From Serratia proteamaculans (GTDB lineage Bacteria > Pseudomonadota > Gammaproteobacteria > Enterobacterales > Enterobacteriaceae), in assembly GCF_013337185.1 (NCBI RefSeq), contig NZ_SWDE01000005.1:124001-188000 (forward strand): a stretch of 64,000 bases of DNA. The letters run 5' to 3'. A program made the translations under genes and the position numbers. Positions 23,068-30,961 of this stretch are shown in pieces. Position 1 is the first letter of the stretch. Every line of letters begins with the position of its first letter. The notes below the pieces were generated by a model that worked only from the letters and a program-made list of their open reading frames with translations, had not been told where the DNA came from and did no database searches.

Positions 23068-23100
23068 CACGAGATGGAAATCTATCATTCCCATCTCGTG
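23068..23100. promoter_or_regulatory. Long dyad upstream of chiA
   Basis: CACGAGATGG and CCATCTCGTG form a perfect 10-bp inverted repeat around a 13-bp centre, about 125 bp upstream of the chiA ATG. Neither strand has a T-run after it, so it is not a normal terminator. The size and position suit an operator, for example of a LysR-type chitinase regulator; that link is inference. Confidence 0.5.
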
Positions 23101-23255
23101 TATTCAGACTATAGATAAAATAATCATTAAAACAATAGCGCCATCAACCGGGTTTTAGTTGGCAACAATGAATTAATTTAATAATGCATAACCCACGGCC
23201 GGGGGAATAAGGAGAGTGAATTAAATTCAGGGAAAGGATAAATATTTGTCATGGT

Positions 23256-23279
23256 TTTGATGTCATCGTTGACATCAAA
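23256..23279. promoter_or_regulatory. Operator-like palindrome upstream of the TumE-like gene
   Basis: TTTGATGTCA-TCGT-TGACATCAAA, perfect 10-bp arms, lies 41 bp before the first ATG of the two-gene module. The downstream partner is a helix-turn-helix protein, and toxin-antitoxin antitoxins usually autoregulate through such a palindrome. Confidence 0.6.
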
Positions 23280-23320
23280 TTATTATTGGTGGTAGCGTAA
23301 ACTTCAACAAGGAATGTTCA

Positions 23321-23617
23321 ATGCCGGCAACACTGGTCATGAAGCGGCGCATTTGGCTCGATACAAGCAGTTTGCTTAGTCTGGTTGTCTGGGATGTCAC
23401 CCCCTCGGTCAGAGGCAGTAACCACAGGTACAAGTATCGTTTGGCCTATGTGGTAAAGGATGAATGCCTATTGCGCTATGACAATGAAGCGGGTAAAGGC
23501 GATCACAAGCATCTCGGCGTAGCCGAGGTCCCGATAGAGTTTATTGATATCAATAAGCTGGTTGATGATTTCGTTACGGAAGTGAACCAGCTGAGGAGGC
23601 CGAAATGCGCACTCTAA
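23321..23617 (+). CDS. TumE/DUF6516-family toxin-like protein
   Basis: A 98-residue soluble protein recognised as DUF6516/TumE-like from the pattern YKYRLAYVVKDECLLRYDNEAGKGDHKH near residues 35-65, followed by a conserved acidic segment and an ending with FVTEVNQLR. Families of this kind are annotated as the toxin of a two-gene toxin-antitoxin system; the biochemical activity is not well defined. AAGGAAT precedes the ATG at 23321; Met7 (23339) is an alternative start. The gene overlaps the next by 13 bp and has a palindromic operator upstream. It lies between chiA and tRNA-Pro, a place where E. coli has no genes, which suggests acquisition. Confidence 0.7.
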   Translation: MPATLVMKRRIWLDTSSLLSLVVWDVTPSVRGSNHRYKYRLAYVVKDECLLRYDNEAGKGDHKHLGVAEVPIEFIDINKLVDDFVTEVNQLRRPKCAL

Positions 23618-23961
23618 TGGTCAGTGTCATGCCTGTCCAACAGGCGATCGACGGGCTTAAAATCGATTTGTCCAAAGCATTATCCGGCGCGGATATGGGC
23701 AGCAGGCTGATATTCCCGGATGTCAAAACGTTAACCTATGTACTGCTGAACAACAACCGGATGACTCTGCTCGAGGAGATGTCCGGAGCAGAAGCAATGT
23801 CAATCCGCGAACTCTCCAGACGAGTCAATCGGGATTTCAAAGCCGTACATACGGATGTCCAGGCGCTGCTGAATGCCGGAGTGTTAGATAAGAAAGGCTC
23901 GAAGATTATCTTCTCGTACGACGAAATCCATTTTGACTTCGTCACTGGCAAAGCCGCCTGA
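23605..23961 (+). CDS. Helix-turn-helix antitoxin-like partner
   Basis: A 118-residue protein with a winged-helix/MarR-like DNA-binding core at about residues 60-100 (MSIRELSRRVNRDFKAVHTDVQALLNAGVLDK). This resembles the HVO_A0114-type transcriptional regulators that pair with TumE/DUF6516 proteins. The short N-terminal part may bind the toxin. Start at 23605 overlaps the upstream gene and follows GAGGAGGCC. By analogy it would neutralise the toxin and repress its own operon at the 23256-23279 palindrome. Function is inferred from family and layout only. Confidence 0.7.
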   Translation: MRTLMVSVMPVQQAIDGLKIDLSKALSGADMGSRLIFPDVKTLTYVLLNNNRMTLLEEMSGAEAMSIRELSRRVNRDFKAVHTDVQALLNAGVLDKKGSKIIFSYDEIHFDFVTGKAA

Positions 23962-23971
23962 ATGACAGACG

Positions 23972-24004
23972 AAAAAAAACCTGCTGTAAAAAGCAGGTTT
24001 TCTT
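23972..24004. terminator. Bidirectional terminator between the TA module and tRNA-Pro
   Basis: AACCTGCT (23978-23985) pairs with AGCAGGTT (23992-23999). T-rich sequence follows on the plus strand and a run of eight T on the minus strand, so it can end both the TA transcript and the tRNA transcript. Confidence 0.85.
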
Positions 24005-24009
24005 GAATG

Positions 24010-24086
24010 TGGTCGGCGAGAGAGGATTCGAACCTCCGACCCACTGGTCCCAAACCAGTTGCGCTACCAAGCTGCGCTACTCGCCG
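24010..24086 (-). tRNA. proM: tRNA-Pro (anticodon UGG)
   Basis: The 77-nt minus-strand sequence folds as a tRNA with encoded CCA. The acceptor stem is CGGCGAG/CTCGCCG, and the anticodon loop TTTGGGA sits inside ACTGG/CCAGT, giving anticodon UGG. It matches E. coli proM. In E. coli the dppA-eptB interval holds proK (anticodon CGG) instead. Confidence 0.97.
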
Positions 24087-24097
24087 ATGCGGGGCGC

Positions 24098-24126
24098 ATC
24101 TTACTGCTGACGATATTACGCGTCAA
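24098..24126 (-). promoter_or_regulatory. Promoter of tRNA-Pro
   Basis: On the minus strand TTGACG, a 17-nt spacer and TAAGAT are followed by a GC-rich discriminator (GCGCCCCG) just before the tRNA. A GC-rich discriminator is typical of stringently controlled stable RNA promoters. Confidence 0.8.
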
Positions 24127-24168
24127 TCACTTTCTTACCCCGGCCAATCAAGTGGTGATAAAAACGGC

Positions 24169-24200
24169 ATAAAGCGCGCTGCAGCAGCCTGCAGCGCGCT
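24169..24200 (-). terminator. Hairpin terminator after uhpC
   Basis: AGCGCGCTGCAG-CAGC-CTGCAGCGCGCT is a perfect 12-bp stem just past the uhpC stop. The T-run is stronger on the plus strand (TTTTT) than on the minus strand (TT). Confidence 0.7.
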
Positions 24201-24206
24201 TTTTCA

Positions 24207-25538
24207 TCATGCCTTCGCCGTTTTCAGCGCCGGTGATTGAGCGCGCAAGAACGGCAACAGGAACAGCGCGGACAAACAGGCGGCGATCGAGATCACTACG
24301 AAGAAACCGTTCCAGTGCCAGATTTCCATGATGCGGGCAATCGGGTAGCCGGACAGCGCCGCCCCCAGGTAAGCAAACAGGCCGACAAAGCCGGTTGCCG
24401 CCCCGGCAGCATCCTTGTGCGAACATTCCGCCGCCGCCATGCCGATCAGCATCTGCGGACCAAAGATAAAGAAGCCGATAGCAAAGAAGCAGGCGGCCTG
24501 CAGCAGGAAGGTGACGCCCGGCATGATCCACAGCGCCGCAACCGACAGGAAGATGCCGATGGCAAAGATCAGATTCATTGGCCCACGATTACCGCGGAAC
24601 AGCTTGTCAGAACCCCAACCGGCCACCAGCGAACCAATAAAGCCGCCCACTTCGAACAGCGAGATCGCCGAGTTGGCGGTCATCAGCGAATAGCCCTTTT
24701 CCTGGGTCAGGTACAGGTTGCCCCAGTCGTTAATCGCCGTACGTACGATGTACACCAGCACGTAGGATACCGCCAACAACCAGATGTACTTGTTGGTCAA
24801 CACGTAGCGCTTGATGATTTCGCGGTTGGTCAGCCCCTGGCCTTCCGATTCCTGCACCAGCTCCATGGCGTCGTTACGCCATTTCCCCACGCTAGGCAGG
24901 CCCATGGTGGACGGTTTGTCACGCAGGCGCCAACACATCAACAGACCCAACACCACGCCGATAATGCCCGGAATAATCATGCCGTAGCGCCAGCTGAAGT
25001 GCAGCGAGATAAAGCCAACCAGCAGCGGGATTAGTGCACCGCCAAAGTTATGCGAGGTATTCCAGATCGCCCACCAACTGCCGCGTTCGGAACGCGAGTA
25101 CCAACTGGTGAGGATTTTTGAACATGGCGGCCAGCCCCAGCCCTGGAAGAAGGCGTTGAGGATCCACAGCGTCCCCAGCATCAGCAGCGAAGAACTGAGG
25201 CCGAAGAAGATATTGAGTATGCCGGTCATAATCAGGCCCAACCCCATAAAATAGCGCGGGTTGGAACGATCGCTGATCATGCCTGAGATAAATTTCGAGC
25301 AGCCGTAAGTGATGTAGAACAGCGTACCGAGGATGCCGACGTCAGACATTGTCAGGCCAAGATCGCTCAGCATCGCCGGCATAATGAAGTTGAAGCTTTT
25401 GCGCGTGAAGTAAAACGCGGCATAGCCGATGTACATCGTCCACATCAGCTGGATGCGCCAGTATTTATAGCTGGCATCGATCTGTTTTTGATCGGTCACC
25501 GGCGGCACATCGTCGCGGCTTTTAAGGAAAGACCACAT
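24207..25538 (-). CDS. uhpC: Glucose-6-phosphate sensor UhpC (MFS)
   Basis: A 443-residue member of the organophosphate:phosphate antiporter family, with 12 predicted helices. In E. coli UhpC is mainly a sensor that detects external glucose-6-phosphate and signals through UhpB. The identification rests on strong agreement through YFTRKSFNF, the YGCSKFISG / DRSNPRYFMG loop, and the C-terminal FGPQMLIGMAAAECSHK segment, which is typical of UhpC rather than UhpT. GAGG precedes the ATG. It follows uhpB after a 94-bp gap rather than directly. No uhpT lies downstream; a terminator and tRNA-Pro follow instead. Confidence 0.9.
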   Translation of the reverse strand: MWSFLKSRDDVPPVTDQKQIDASYKYWRIQLMWTMYIGYAAFYFTRKSFNFIMPAMLSDLGLTMSDVGILGTLFYITYGCSKFISGMISDRSNPRYFMGLGLIMTGILNIFFGLSSSLLMLGTLWILNAFFQGWGWPPCSKILTSWYSRSERGSWWAIWNTSHNFGGALIPLLVGFISLHFSWRYGMIIPGIIGVVLGLLMCWRLRDKPSTMGLPSVGKWRNDAMELVQESEGQGLTNREIIKRYVLTNKYIWLLAVSYVLVYIVRTAINDWGNLYLTQEKGYSLMTANSAISLFEVGGFIGSLVAGWGSDKLFRGNRGPMNLIFAIGIFLSVAALWIMPGVTFLLQAACFFAIGFFIFGPQMLIGMAAAECSHKDAAGAATGFVGLFAYLGAALSGYPIARIMEIWHWNGFFVVISIAACLSALFLLPFLRAQSPALKTAKA

Positions 25539-25619
25539 GTGAAACCTCAGAGAATATGAAAAGTGCCGCTATCATGCTGCGCGCGCGCGGAAATGACTTA
25601 CGCCGGATTCCCGACGCGG

Positions 25620-25636
25620 CTAGGAGTATTTCCTAG
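25620..25636. repeat. Small inverted repeat at the uhpB end
   Basis: CTAGGA-GTATT-TCCTAG overlaps the uhpB stop codon. It lies in the gap before uhpC and may be an mRNA hairpin or a site; no function can be assigned. Confidence 0.35.
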
Positions 25637-27174
25637 TTTGGCCCTTCCGCCGGTGAAACTGTGGGTAAGATCACATTCAAACAGGTGCCCTTCTCCGATG
25701 TCAGTCGCAGGCGGCCGCCCAATGCGCTGATGCGTTCCTGCATGCCGCGCAGACCATAGCCCGGCTCATGATGGGCCAGATCGATACCCACGCCGTTATC
25801 GCGAATGGTCAGCAACACCTGCGGCAACTGCCCTTTGCGCTGACGGAGACGTGCATCCAGCTCAATCCGGCTGGCGCCGGCGTGACGACAGACATTGGTC
25901 ACCCCTTCCTGACACACTCGATACAGCGTAATTTTCAACGTCTCATCCAGCAGTTCATCCGGCACCTGCCACTGCATCACGCTCACCAGCGACGTATCCT
26001 GCGGTAATGATTCACGCAGCATCGCCGCCACCGCCGCCGACAGCGGCAAATTATTCAGCGCAGCCGGCCACAGCTGGGTCAGCACATCATGCACGCCGTC
26101 ATACACCCGCAGCGCCAGGGTATCTATCGCCTCGGCGCAGCCCATAACCTGCGGCTGTGGTGCCAACCGTTTGATAATACTGGCCTGGGTGCGGATCACG
26201 GTGATGGTTTGACCGACCTCGTCGTGCAACTCCCGCGCCACCTCGCGCCGGGTCTGTTCTTCTGCCGTGACCAGCGCACGCGCCAGTTGGCGGTTTTCCG
26301 TCAGCCGCAGCCGCAGTTGCTGGTTCAGCTCGCGCTGGCGTTGAATACCTGCGCCGAGCAACAGACCGGTCAGGCTCTGGGCCAGCAGCGACAGCAGCAA
26401 ATCACGGTGTGATTCAGGTTGTGGCGGCTCGTTGGCCACCAGTACTACACCATTGAGCAAAGTTGCCAACAGCGCGCCCTGCCAGCCATAGCGATAGGAC
26501 ATAAAGACAATCGGAATGGCCAGACAGAAGGGGGCAAAGCGGCGCAGCTCGGCGGCATTGACCTGCTGTTGCAGCCAGATGCTGAGCGCAAACAGCAGTA
26601 AATAGCTGGCCAGATGGCGCAACCGTAGCGTCACTGGCTTATGGATCAGGCCCGGTTCGAGCGGCACCCAGATCTGCCGCGCCAGGTAGTGCCACAGCAG
26701 CAGACAGGTCGGGGCAATAGTGAATCCGCCCGCCAACCCCAGCAATAGCGCTCGAGCACCCTCACCATTCACCAACTGCCACACCAACGCCTGCAGCAAC
26801 GCGGCCACCGCAACCACCGCGCCCTGCATCAATGGCCATTGCCATTCGCTGTCATTTTCCTGATGCCGCAGCAGCCAGGGGGAAGCCACCAGGCTGAGCA
26901 ACACCGTCAGCACCAGTACCACCACCGAAGCCCAGAGTGCCGGCCCGTAACCGAACTGATCGGCCAGCACCACCATCAGCAACAGGTCGGCCAGCAGAAT
27001 GCCCGGCCAGAAACGGTAAGGGCTTTGCAGCAGAATGCCCATACGCAGACCAAACGGGAACAGTAACAGCGCCTGCCACGGCGGGTCGATCAGCGCGGTG
27101 CCAATGCCCCACAGGCAAAACGCACTGGTGGCATAGATAAAGAACAACGCCAGTTGGGTGATCAGGCGTTGCAT
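25633..27174 (-). CDS. uhpB: Sensor histidine kinase UhpB
   Basis: An inner-membrane histidine kinase that, with UhpC, phosphorylates UhpA in response to external hexose phosphate. It has 513 residues from the ATG at 27174; a GTG one codon earlier is possible. About eight hydrophobic segments form the N-terminal MASE1-like region. The dimerisation/phosphorylation site is His317 (ARELHDEVGQT), close to E. coli His313. The HATPase_c domain follows, with NVCRHA and DNGVGID. The start overlaps the uhpA stop (TGATG). The gene is intact. Confidence 0.93.
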   Translation of the reverse strand: MQRLITQLALFFIYATSAFCLWGIGTALIDPPWQALLLFPFGLRMGILLQSPYRFWPGILLADLLLMVVLADQFGYGPALWASVVVLVLTVLLSLVASPWLLRHQENDSEWQWPLMQGAVVAVAALLQALVWQLVNGEGARALLLGLAGGFTIAPTCLLLWHYLARQIWVPLEPGLIHKPVTLRLRHLASYLLLFALSIWLQQQVNAAELRRFAPFCLAIPIVFMSYRYGWQGALLATLLNGVVLVANEPPQPESHRDLLLSLLAQSLTGLLLGAGIQRQRELNQQLRLRLTENRQLARALVTAEEQTRREVARELHDEVGQTITVIRTQASIIKRLAPQPQVMGCAEAIDTLALRVYDGVHDVLTQLWPAALNNLPLSAAVAAMLRESLPQDTSLVSVMQWQVPDELLDETLKITLYRVCQEGVTNVCRHAGASRIELDARLRQRKGQLPQVLLTIRDNGVGIDLAHHEPGYGLRGMQERISALGGRLRLTSEKGTCLNVILPTVSPAEGPN

Positions 27175-27764
27175 CACAGGTTCAGCATCCGCTTCGCCAG
27201 TTCGACGTTGTTATTGATACCCAGCTTGGCGAACAGATTGGCGCGATGCACGTGCACCGTTTTAGGAGACAACCCCAGCGCAGCGGCAATCTCCCGCACC
27301 TCCTGCCCTTGCGCCAATAACAGTGCGATTTCGCGTTCGCGGCGGGTCAGTGGATCCACCTTCACCCGCGCCAGTTGCTGGGCGATTTCAGGCATCAGAT
27401 ACACGCCGCCGCTGGCGACGGTGCGCACCGCGGTGATCAAATCCTCCGGCTTGCAGCGTTTGGACAAGAACCCGCAGGCACCGCGCTCCAGCGCCAGCTC
27501 CACCAGCGCCGGGTTGTCATGCATTGACAGCATCACCACCCGAATACCCGAGGGAATATCCGCCAGCAGATCCAGTCCACTGCCGTCCGGCATCGAAATA
27601 TCACAGATGCAGATTTCCGCCTCCAGCCCGGGCAGACCGGCACGTGCCTGAGCCGCACTGCTGAACTCGCCGACCACCTGAATATCCGGCTCCAGCGACA
27701 ACAGTTGCACAAAGCCCGATCGCACAATGTCATGATCGTCAATAAACGCCACGCGCAAGGTCAT
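27174..27764 (-). CDS. uhpA: Response regulator UhpA
   Basis: A NarL/FixJ-type response regulator of 196 residues, the same length as E. coli UhpA when read from the ATG at 27764 ([11 protein letters not shown]). The receiver domain has the acidic pair Asp9-Asp10, the phosphorylation site Asp55 (CDISMPDG) and the conserved Lys in FLSKR. The LuxR-type helix-turn-helix is at about residues 135-190 ([36 protein letters not shown]). In E. coli its only well-known target is uhpT; that gene is not in this window, so UhpA must act elsewhere in the genome. Confidence 0.93.
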   Translation of the reverse strand: MTLRVAFIDDHDIVRSGFVQLLSLEPDIQVVGEFSSAAQARAGLPGLEAEICICDISMPDGSGLDLLADIPSGIRVVMLSMHDNPALVELALERGACGFLSKRCKPEDLITAVRTVASGGVYLMPEIAQQLARVKVDPLTRREREIALLLAQGQEVREIAAALGLSPKTVHVHRANLFAKLGINNNVELAKRMLNL

Positions 27765-27852
27765 GGAAATCTCCGGTCCGAGGGGGAAAGTGCGCAAGTA
27801 TACCGCAAGCCTGGGCCGGATTAGTTGATGAAGGGAAGGTATTAACGGATTT

Positions 27853-27875
27853 TACCGGGCGCAATGCGCCCGGTA
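27853..27875. terminator. Hairpin between eptB and uhpA
   Basis: TACCGGGCGCA and TGCGCCCGGTA form a long GC-rich inverted repeat just past the eptB stop. No T-run follows on the minus strand, so termination efficiency is uncertain. Confidence 0.45.
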
Positions 27876-27884
27876 TGGGAGAGG

Positions 27885-29579
27885 TTACAGCTGAGCCGGC
27901 GCCGCTTTTTCCTGCGGAATATTACACCAGTTGTTTTTCGCCACGATGCCACCGTTCGGCGAGGTATAGCCGAGACAACCGAGAATGGTATCGAACAGCT
28001 CAACATGGCGGTGGGTCTTGCCAACCCGCTGCTGCGCCTGCAATTGCTCGAAAGCACTGCGATGCTGTGGGTCTTCCAGGAACTTGTCGGACGCCCATAC
28101 CATCATTGGCACGCGGAACTGCTCCACCGGTGCCATTTCACGCGGCGTACCATGCAGGTGTGAGTTCTCGCCTATCGATTCGCCGTGATCGGAAGAATAG
28201 AACACAATGGCCTTCTTCTCGCGCACCTGGTCAATCACATTGGCGATAAAGCTGTCGGTATACAGCACCGAGTTATCGAAGGCGTTAACCAACTGATCCT
28301 TGGAGCAGAAATCGTCAACGCCGATACACTCCGGCTGATAGCGCGCGTAGCTGCGTGGATAACGTTGGGAATAGAGATAATGTGAGCCTTTGGTGTGCAG
28401 GATCACCAGATGCTTGCCCTTGGGATAACGGGCCAGCGACTCCTTCATTTCATCCACCAGCAGCATATCGTCAACCGATTTGCCGTCGTTGCGCTTTTCG
28501 GAGGCGATCATCTCGCGGAACGAATAGTTGTTCACTTCGGTATTGTTATAGAACCAAACCTCACTCTGCATGGCGAACAGCTCGGAGGTGAAGCCCAGAT
28601 CTTTCATTACCGCGAACACGTTTTGCTCTTTCAGCGTCCGTTGCGGGTTATCTGCCGTGCCGCCTTCCCGCACGAACATACAGCGCAACGACAGTTTGGT
28701 GGCGGTATCACAAGACGTGCCGCGGAACGCCACCAGATTTTTCTCTTTGGACAGCCGCGGCGTGGTGTCACGGTCGTAGCCGAGAATGCCCATGTGATCC
28801 CAGCGGGTGGTTTCGCCAATGATAAATACCACGTAGGTGTCATCAATATCGGCTGGGGCTACATAGGTAAAGTTCTTGGCCGGGTCGAACAAATTGGCCT
28901 GATCCTGACTTTCGTCATAACGGGTGTAGGCAAACAGCCCCAACGCCGACAGCCAATTGGATGGCAAATAGGAATGCGCGACCACGCCACCGTAGCTTGG
29001 CAAGTCCACATTGGTGATTTTTTCCTGCGCGCTTTGCTCGTTATCCAGCATACGCAGCGGCACCCAGACCAGCGCCACTACCGCCACCAGCACCACCAGC
29101 GGTTTGATCCGGTGTCCGGGCGTTTTCAGTTGCTCGATCAGGGTATAACGCAGGTTGTTTTTCCAGATGCAAAGCAGCGGCAATGCACTGAGCACCACCA
29201 TCCACAGCACAAAGTGCATGCCGACCACTTCTTTCGACAGGTCAACATCGGTGGTCATCACCGACACCACGATGCCGTAGCCGATCACCACGTTGAAAAA
29301 CGTCATGTAATAGCTGGCAGCCACGGAAATCAGCACCAAGAGCGAGGCCGTGATGCGGTAGAACAGCCGGCCGCCGAGCGAAACCAGCCGCATAATAAAG
29401 AAGGTGAACAGAACGATGGCGATAACCTCGGTTACCGCAGAAATAACCTTAATCCCCTGAATGCCGTGCGAAAACGAATCAAAGCGACGATAGAAAACGG
29501 AAAGGTTCAGAAATATGCCGATATAGATCGCTAACAATAACGATAAATTCTGCTGTGATAGCGATTTAACTTTGTTCAT
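27885..29579 (-). CDS. eptB: Kdo2-lipid A phosphoethanolamine transferase EptB
   Basis: A 564-residue inner-membrane enzyme of the alkaline-phosphatase superfamily that adds phosphoethanolamine to the outer Kdo residue of LPS, changing surface charge. Five N-terminal helices (to about residue 185) precede the periplasmic catalytic domain. That domain contains FIIGETTRWDHMGILGY, the nucleophile region CDTATKLSLRCMF and the metal motif YSSDHGESIGE. It matches E. coli EptB along its whole length. In E. coli the enzyme is calcium-activated and its mRNA is a target of the sRNAs MgrR and ArcZ; this cannot be judged here. It stands alone, downstream of a 220-bp upstream region. Confidence 0.92.
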   Translation of the reverse strand: MNKVKSLSQQNLSLLLAIYIGIFLNLSVFYRRFDSFSHGIQGIKVISAVTEVIAIVLFTFFIMRLVSLGGRLFYRITASLLVLISVAASYYMTFFNVVIGYGIVVSVMTTDVDLSKEVVGMHFVLWMVVLSALPLLCIWKNNLRYTLIEQLKTPGHRIKPLVVLVAVVALVWVPLRMLDNEQSAQEKITNVDLPSYGGVVAHSYLPSNWLSALGLFAYTRYDESQDQANLFDPAKNFTYVAPADIDDTYVVFIIGETTRWDHMGILGYDRDTTPRLSKEKNLVAFRGTSCDTATKLSLRCMFVREGGTADNPQRTLKEQNVFAVMKDLGFTSELFAMQSEVWFYNNTEVNNYSFREMIASEKRNDGKSVDDMLLVDEMKESLARYPKGKHLVILHTKGSHYLYSQRYPRSYARYQPECIGVDDFCSKDQLVNAFDNSVLYTDSFIANVIDQVREKKAIVFYSSDHGESIGENSHLHGTPREMAPVEQFRVPMMVWASDKFLEDPQHRSAFEQLQAQQRVGKTHRHVELFDTILGCLGYTSPNGGIVAKNNWCNIPQEKAAPAQL

Positions 29580-29755
29580 GTAACGCGGTGGCTCCGGGGG
29601 CTTTAACAGTTCTGAAGTCAGTCAGACATTCGATGCGGCTGCAGGTTCAGCCGATCGGCAATAAGCGCTATTTTGGGGGTAAGAATCAAGAGAATTCTCA
29701 CAAAATAACCATTTTTGCCATTTTTTGTGCAAGGGATAAAGGGTGACGAGGCGAG

Positions 29756-29780
29756 AAATGGAGGGCTGAACCCTCCATTT
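29756..29780 (-). terminator. Hairpin terminator after ohr
   Basis: AAATGGAGGG-CTGAA-CCCTCCATTT, a perfect 10-bp stem 24 bp past the ohr stop. The T-run on the minus strand is short. The rest of 29580-29803 is the eptB upstream region, with no gene. Confidence 0.65.
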
Positions 29781-29803
29781 ATTCCGTGATATTGGCGAAA
29801 AAC

Positions 29804-30229
29804 TTACTTAACGTTCAGCGTCACATCAATATTGCCACGGGTGGCGTTGGAATAAGGGCAGACCACGTGGGCTTTTTTCACCAGGTCTTCCGCCACGCTG
29901 CGCTCGATGCCCGGCAGAGAGATATCCAGCTGCACTTCGATACCGAAGCCGTTGGGGATTTCGCCGATACCGACGGTGCCGTCAATTTTGGCTTCGGCCG
30001 GGATCTTCACTTTTTCTTTCGCCGCGACAAACTTCAGTGCGCCGAGGAAGCAGGCCGAATAACCGGCAGCAAACAACTGTTCCGGGTTGGTGACTTCACC
30101 GCCCGCGCCGCCCATTTCTTTCGGCACGCCCAGTTTGACATCCAACACGCCGTCAGATGAGGTCGCACGGCCATCGCGGCCACCGGTTGCGGTGGCATGA
30201 GCACGGTACACAACTTTTTCAATCGACAT
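29804..30229 (-). CDS. ohr: Organic hydroperoxide reductase Ohr
   Basis: A 141-residue OsmC/Ohr-family thiol peroxidase that reduces organic and fatty acid hydroperoxides, using lipoylated protein as reductant. The reactive Cys60 (YSACF) and resolving Cys124 (HVVCPYS) are at canonical positions. The family Arg18 (GGRDG) and Glu50 ([10 protein letters not shown]), which position Cys60, are present. AAGGAATGATGT precedes the ATG. It is next to, and on the same strand as, ohrR, with 156 bp between, so both its own promoter and control by OhrR are expected. Confidence 0.95.
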   Translation of the reverse strand: MSIEKVVYRAHATATGGRDGRATSSDGVLDVKLGVPKEMGGAGGEVTNPEQLFAAGYSACFLGALKFVAAKEKVKIPAEAKIDGTVGIGEIPNGFGIEVQLDISLPGIERSVAEDLVKKAHVVCPYSNATRGNIDVTLNVK

Positions 30230-30312
30230 ACATCATTCCTTCTTTCTGGTTGGAGGCAAGACGGCAATTCCTGCTGGCGGAACGTCGTCATTGGTATATC
30301 TTTCACGATTAA

Positions 30313-30324
30313 ATAGCACGCTAT
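30313..30324. promoter_or_regulatory. Possible OhrR site upstream of ohr
   Basis: ATAG-CACG-CTAT is a short dyad in an AT-rich stretch about 85 bp before the ohr ATG. A related spaced pair (ATAGT...ACTAT) lies just upstream of ohrR near 30871-30897. OhrR regulators bind AT-rich dyads, but this match is short and by eye only. Confidence 0.3.
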
Positions 30325-30385
30325 ATATTTACTGCTTACTTCCAGTGTAGTCCACCCGTGCCGATCCTGCGTCCGGCACTGGGTA

Positions 30386-30850
30386 TCAAAGCTGGTTGAT
30401 CAGCTTGCCGCGCAGCTTTTCCAACTGCTGCTTGATATTGACGATTTCGTCGAGGCTGCAATCGGTAGCGCACATTACCGCTTCCGGCACCGACTGCGCT
30501 TTATCTCGCAGAGCGCGACCGGCGTCGGTTAACGCAATAATCACCTGCCGCTCATCGACAGTGGCGCGATAACGCGCTAACAAGCCGGCGGTCTCCAGCC
30601 GTTTCAGCAGGGGGGTCAGGGTGGCGGAATCGAGAAATAGCCGTTCGCCAATGTCCGTGACCCTGATTTCGTCCCGCTCCCACAGCACCAGCATCACCAG
30701 ATATTGCGGATAGGTGATATCAAGCTGGCTCAGCAGTTTGCGGTACACCTTGTTCAGCGCCAGGTTGGCGGAGTACAGGGCAAAGCAAAGTTGCTGGTCG
30801 AGCAGCAGCAGGTTTTTCGCTGTCGGTTGTTCGGTGTTTTCGATTTTCAT
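30386..30850 (-). CDS. ohrR: Peroxide-sensing MarR repressor OhrR
   Basis: A 154-residue MarR-family repressor of ohr. The sensing Cys22 is in [11 protein letters not shown], the classic OhrR N-terminal motif. A second cysteine at 127 matches the partner position of the 2-Cys OhrR of Xanthomonas (22/127), and another is at 131. This suggests oxidation to an intersubunit disulphide rather than the mixed disulphide of Bacillus-type 1-Cys OhrR. The winged-helix core is at about residues 55-100 ([23 protein letters not shown]). No strong ribosome site precedes the ATG. Confidence 0.9.
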   Translation of the reverse strand: MKIENTEQPTAKNLLLLDQQLCFALYSANLALNKVYRKLLSQLDITYPQYLVMLVLWERDEIRVTDIGERLFLDSATLTPLLKRLETAGLLARYRATVDERQVIIALTDAGRALRDKAQSVPEAVMCATDCSLDEIVNIKQQLEKLRGKLINQL

Positions 30851-30961
30851 GTTCTGAATATAGATAGTGCACGATGTAATCGCAAACTATTTTTTAGACA
30901 ATATGCTACCTTGTTAAAAGCAGGGGATGCCACAGCGAGGTGCTGTGTGGAGGGAAAGGAC

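Noticed and set aside
28395-29534. A 379-codon frame antisense to eptB
   Set aside because: It lies wholly inside eptB on the other strand and its His/Gln-rich translation is typical of a GC-rich shadow frame.
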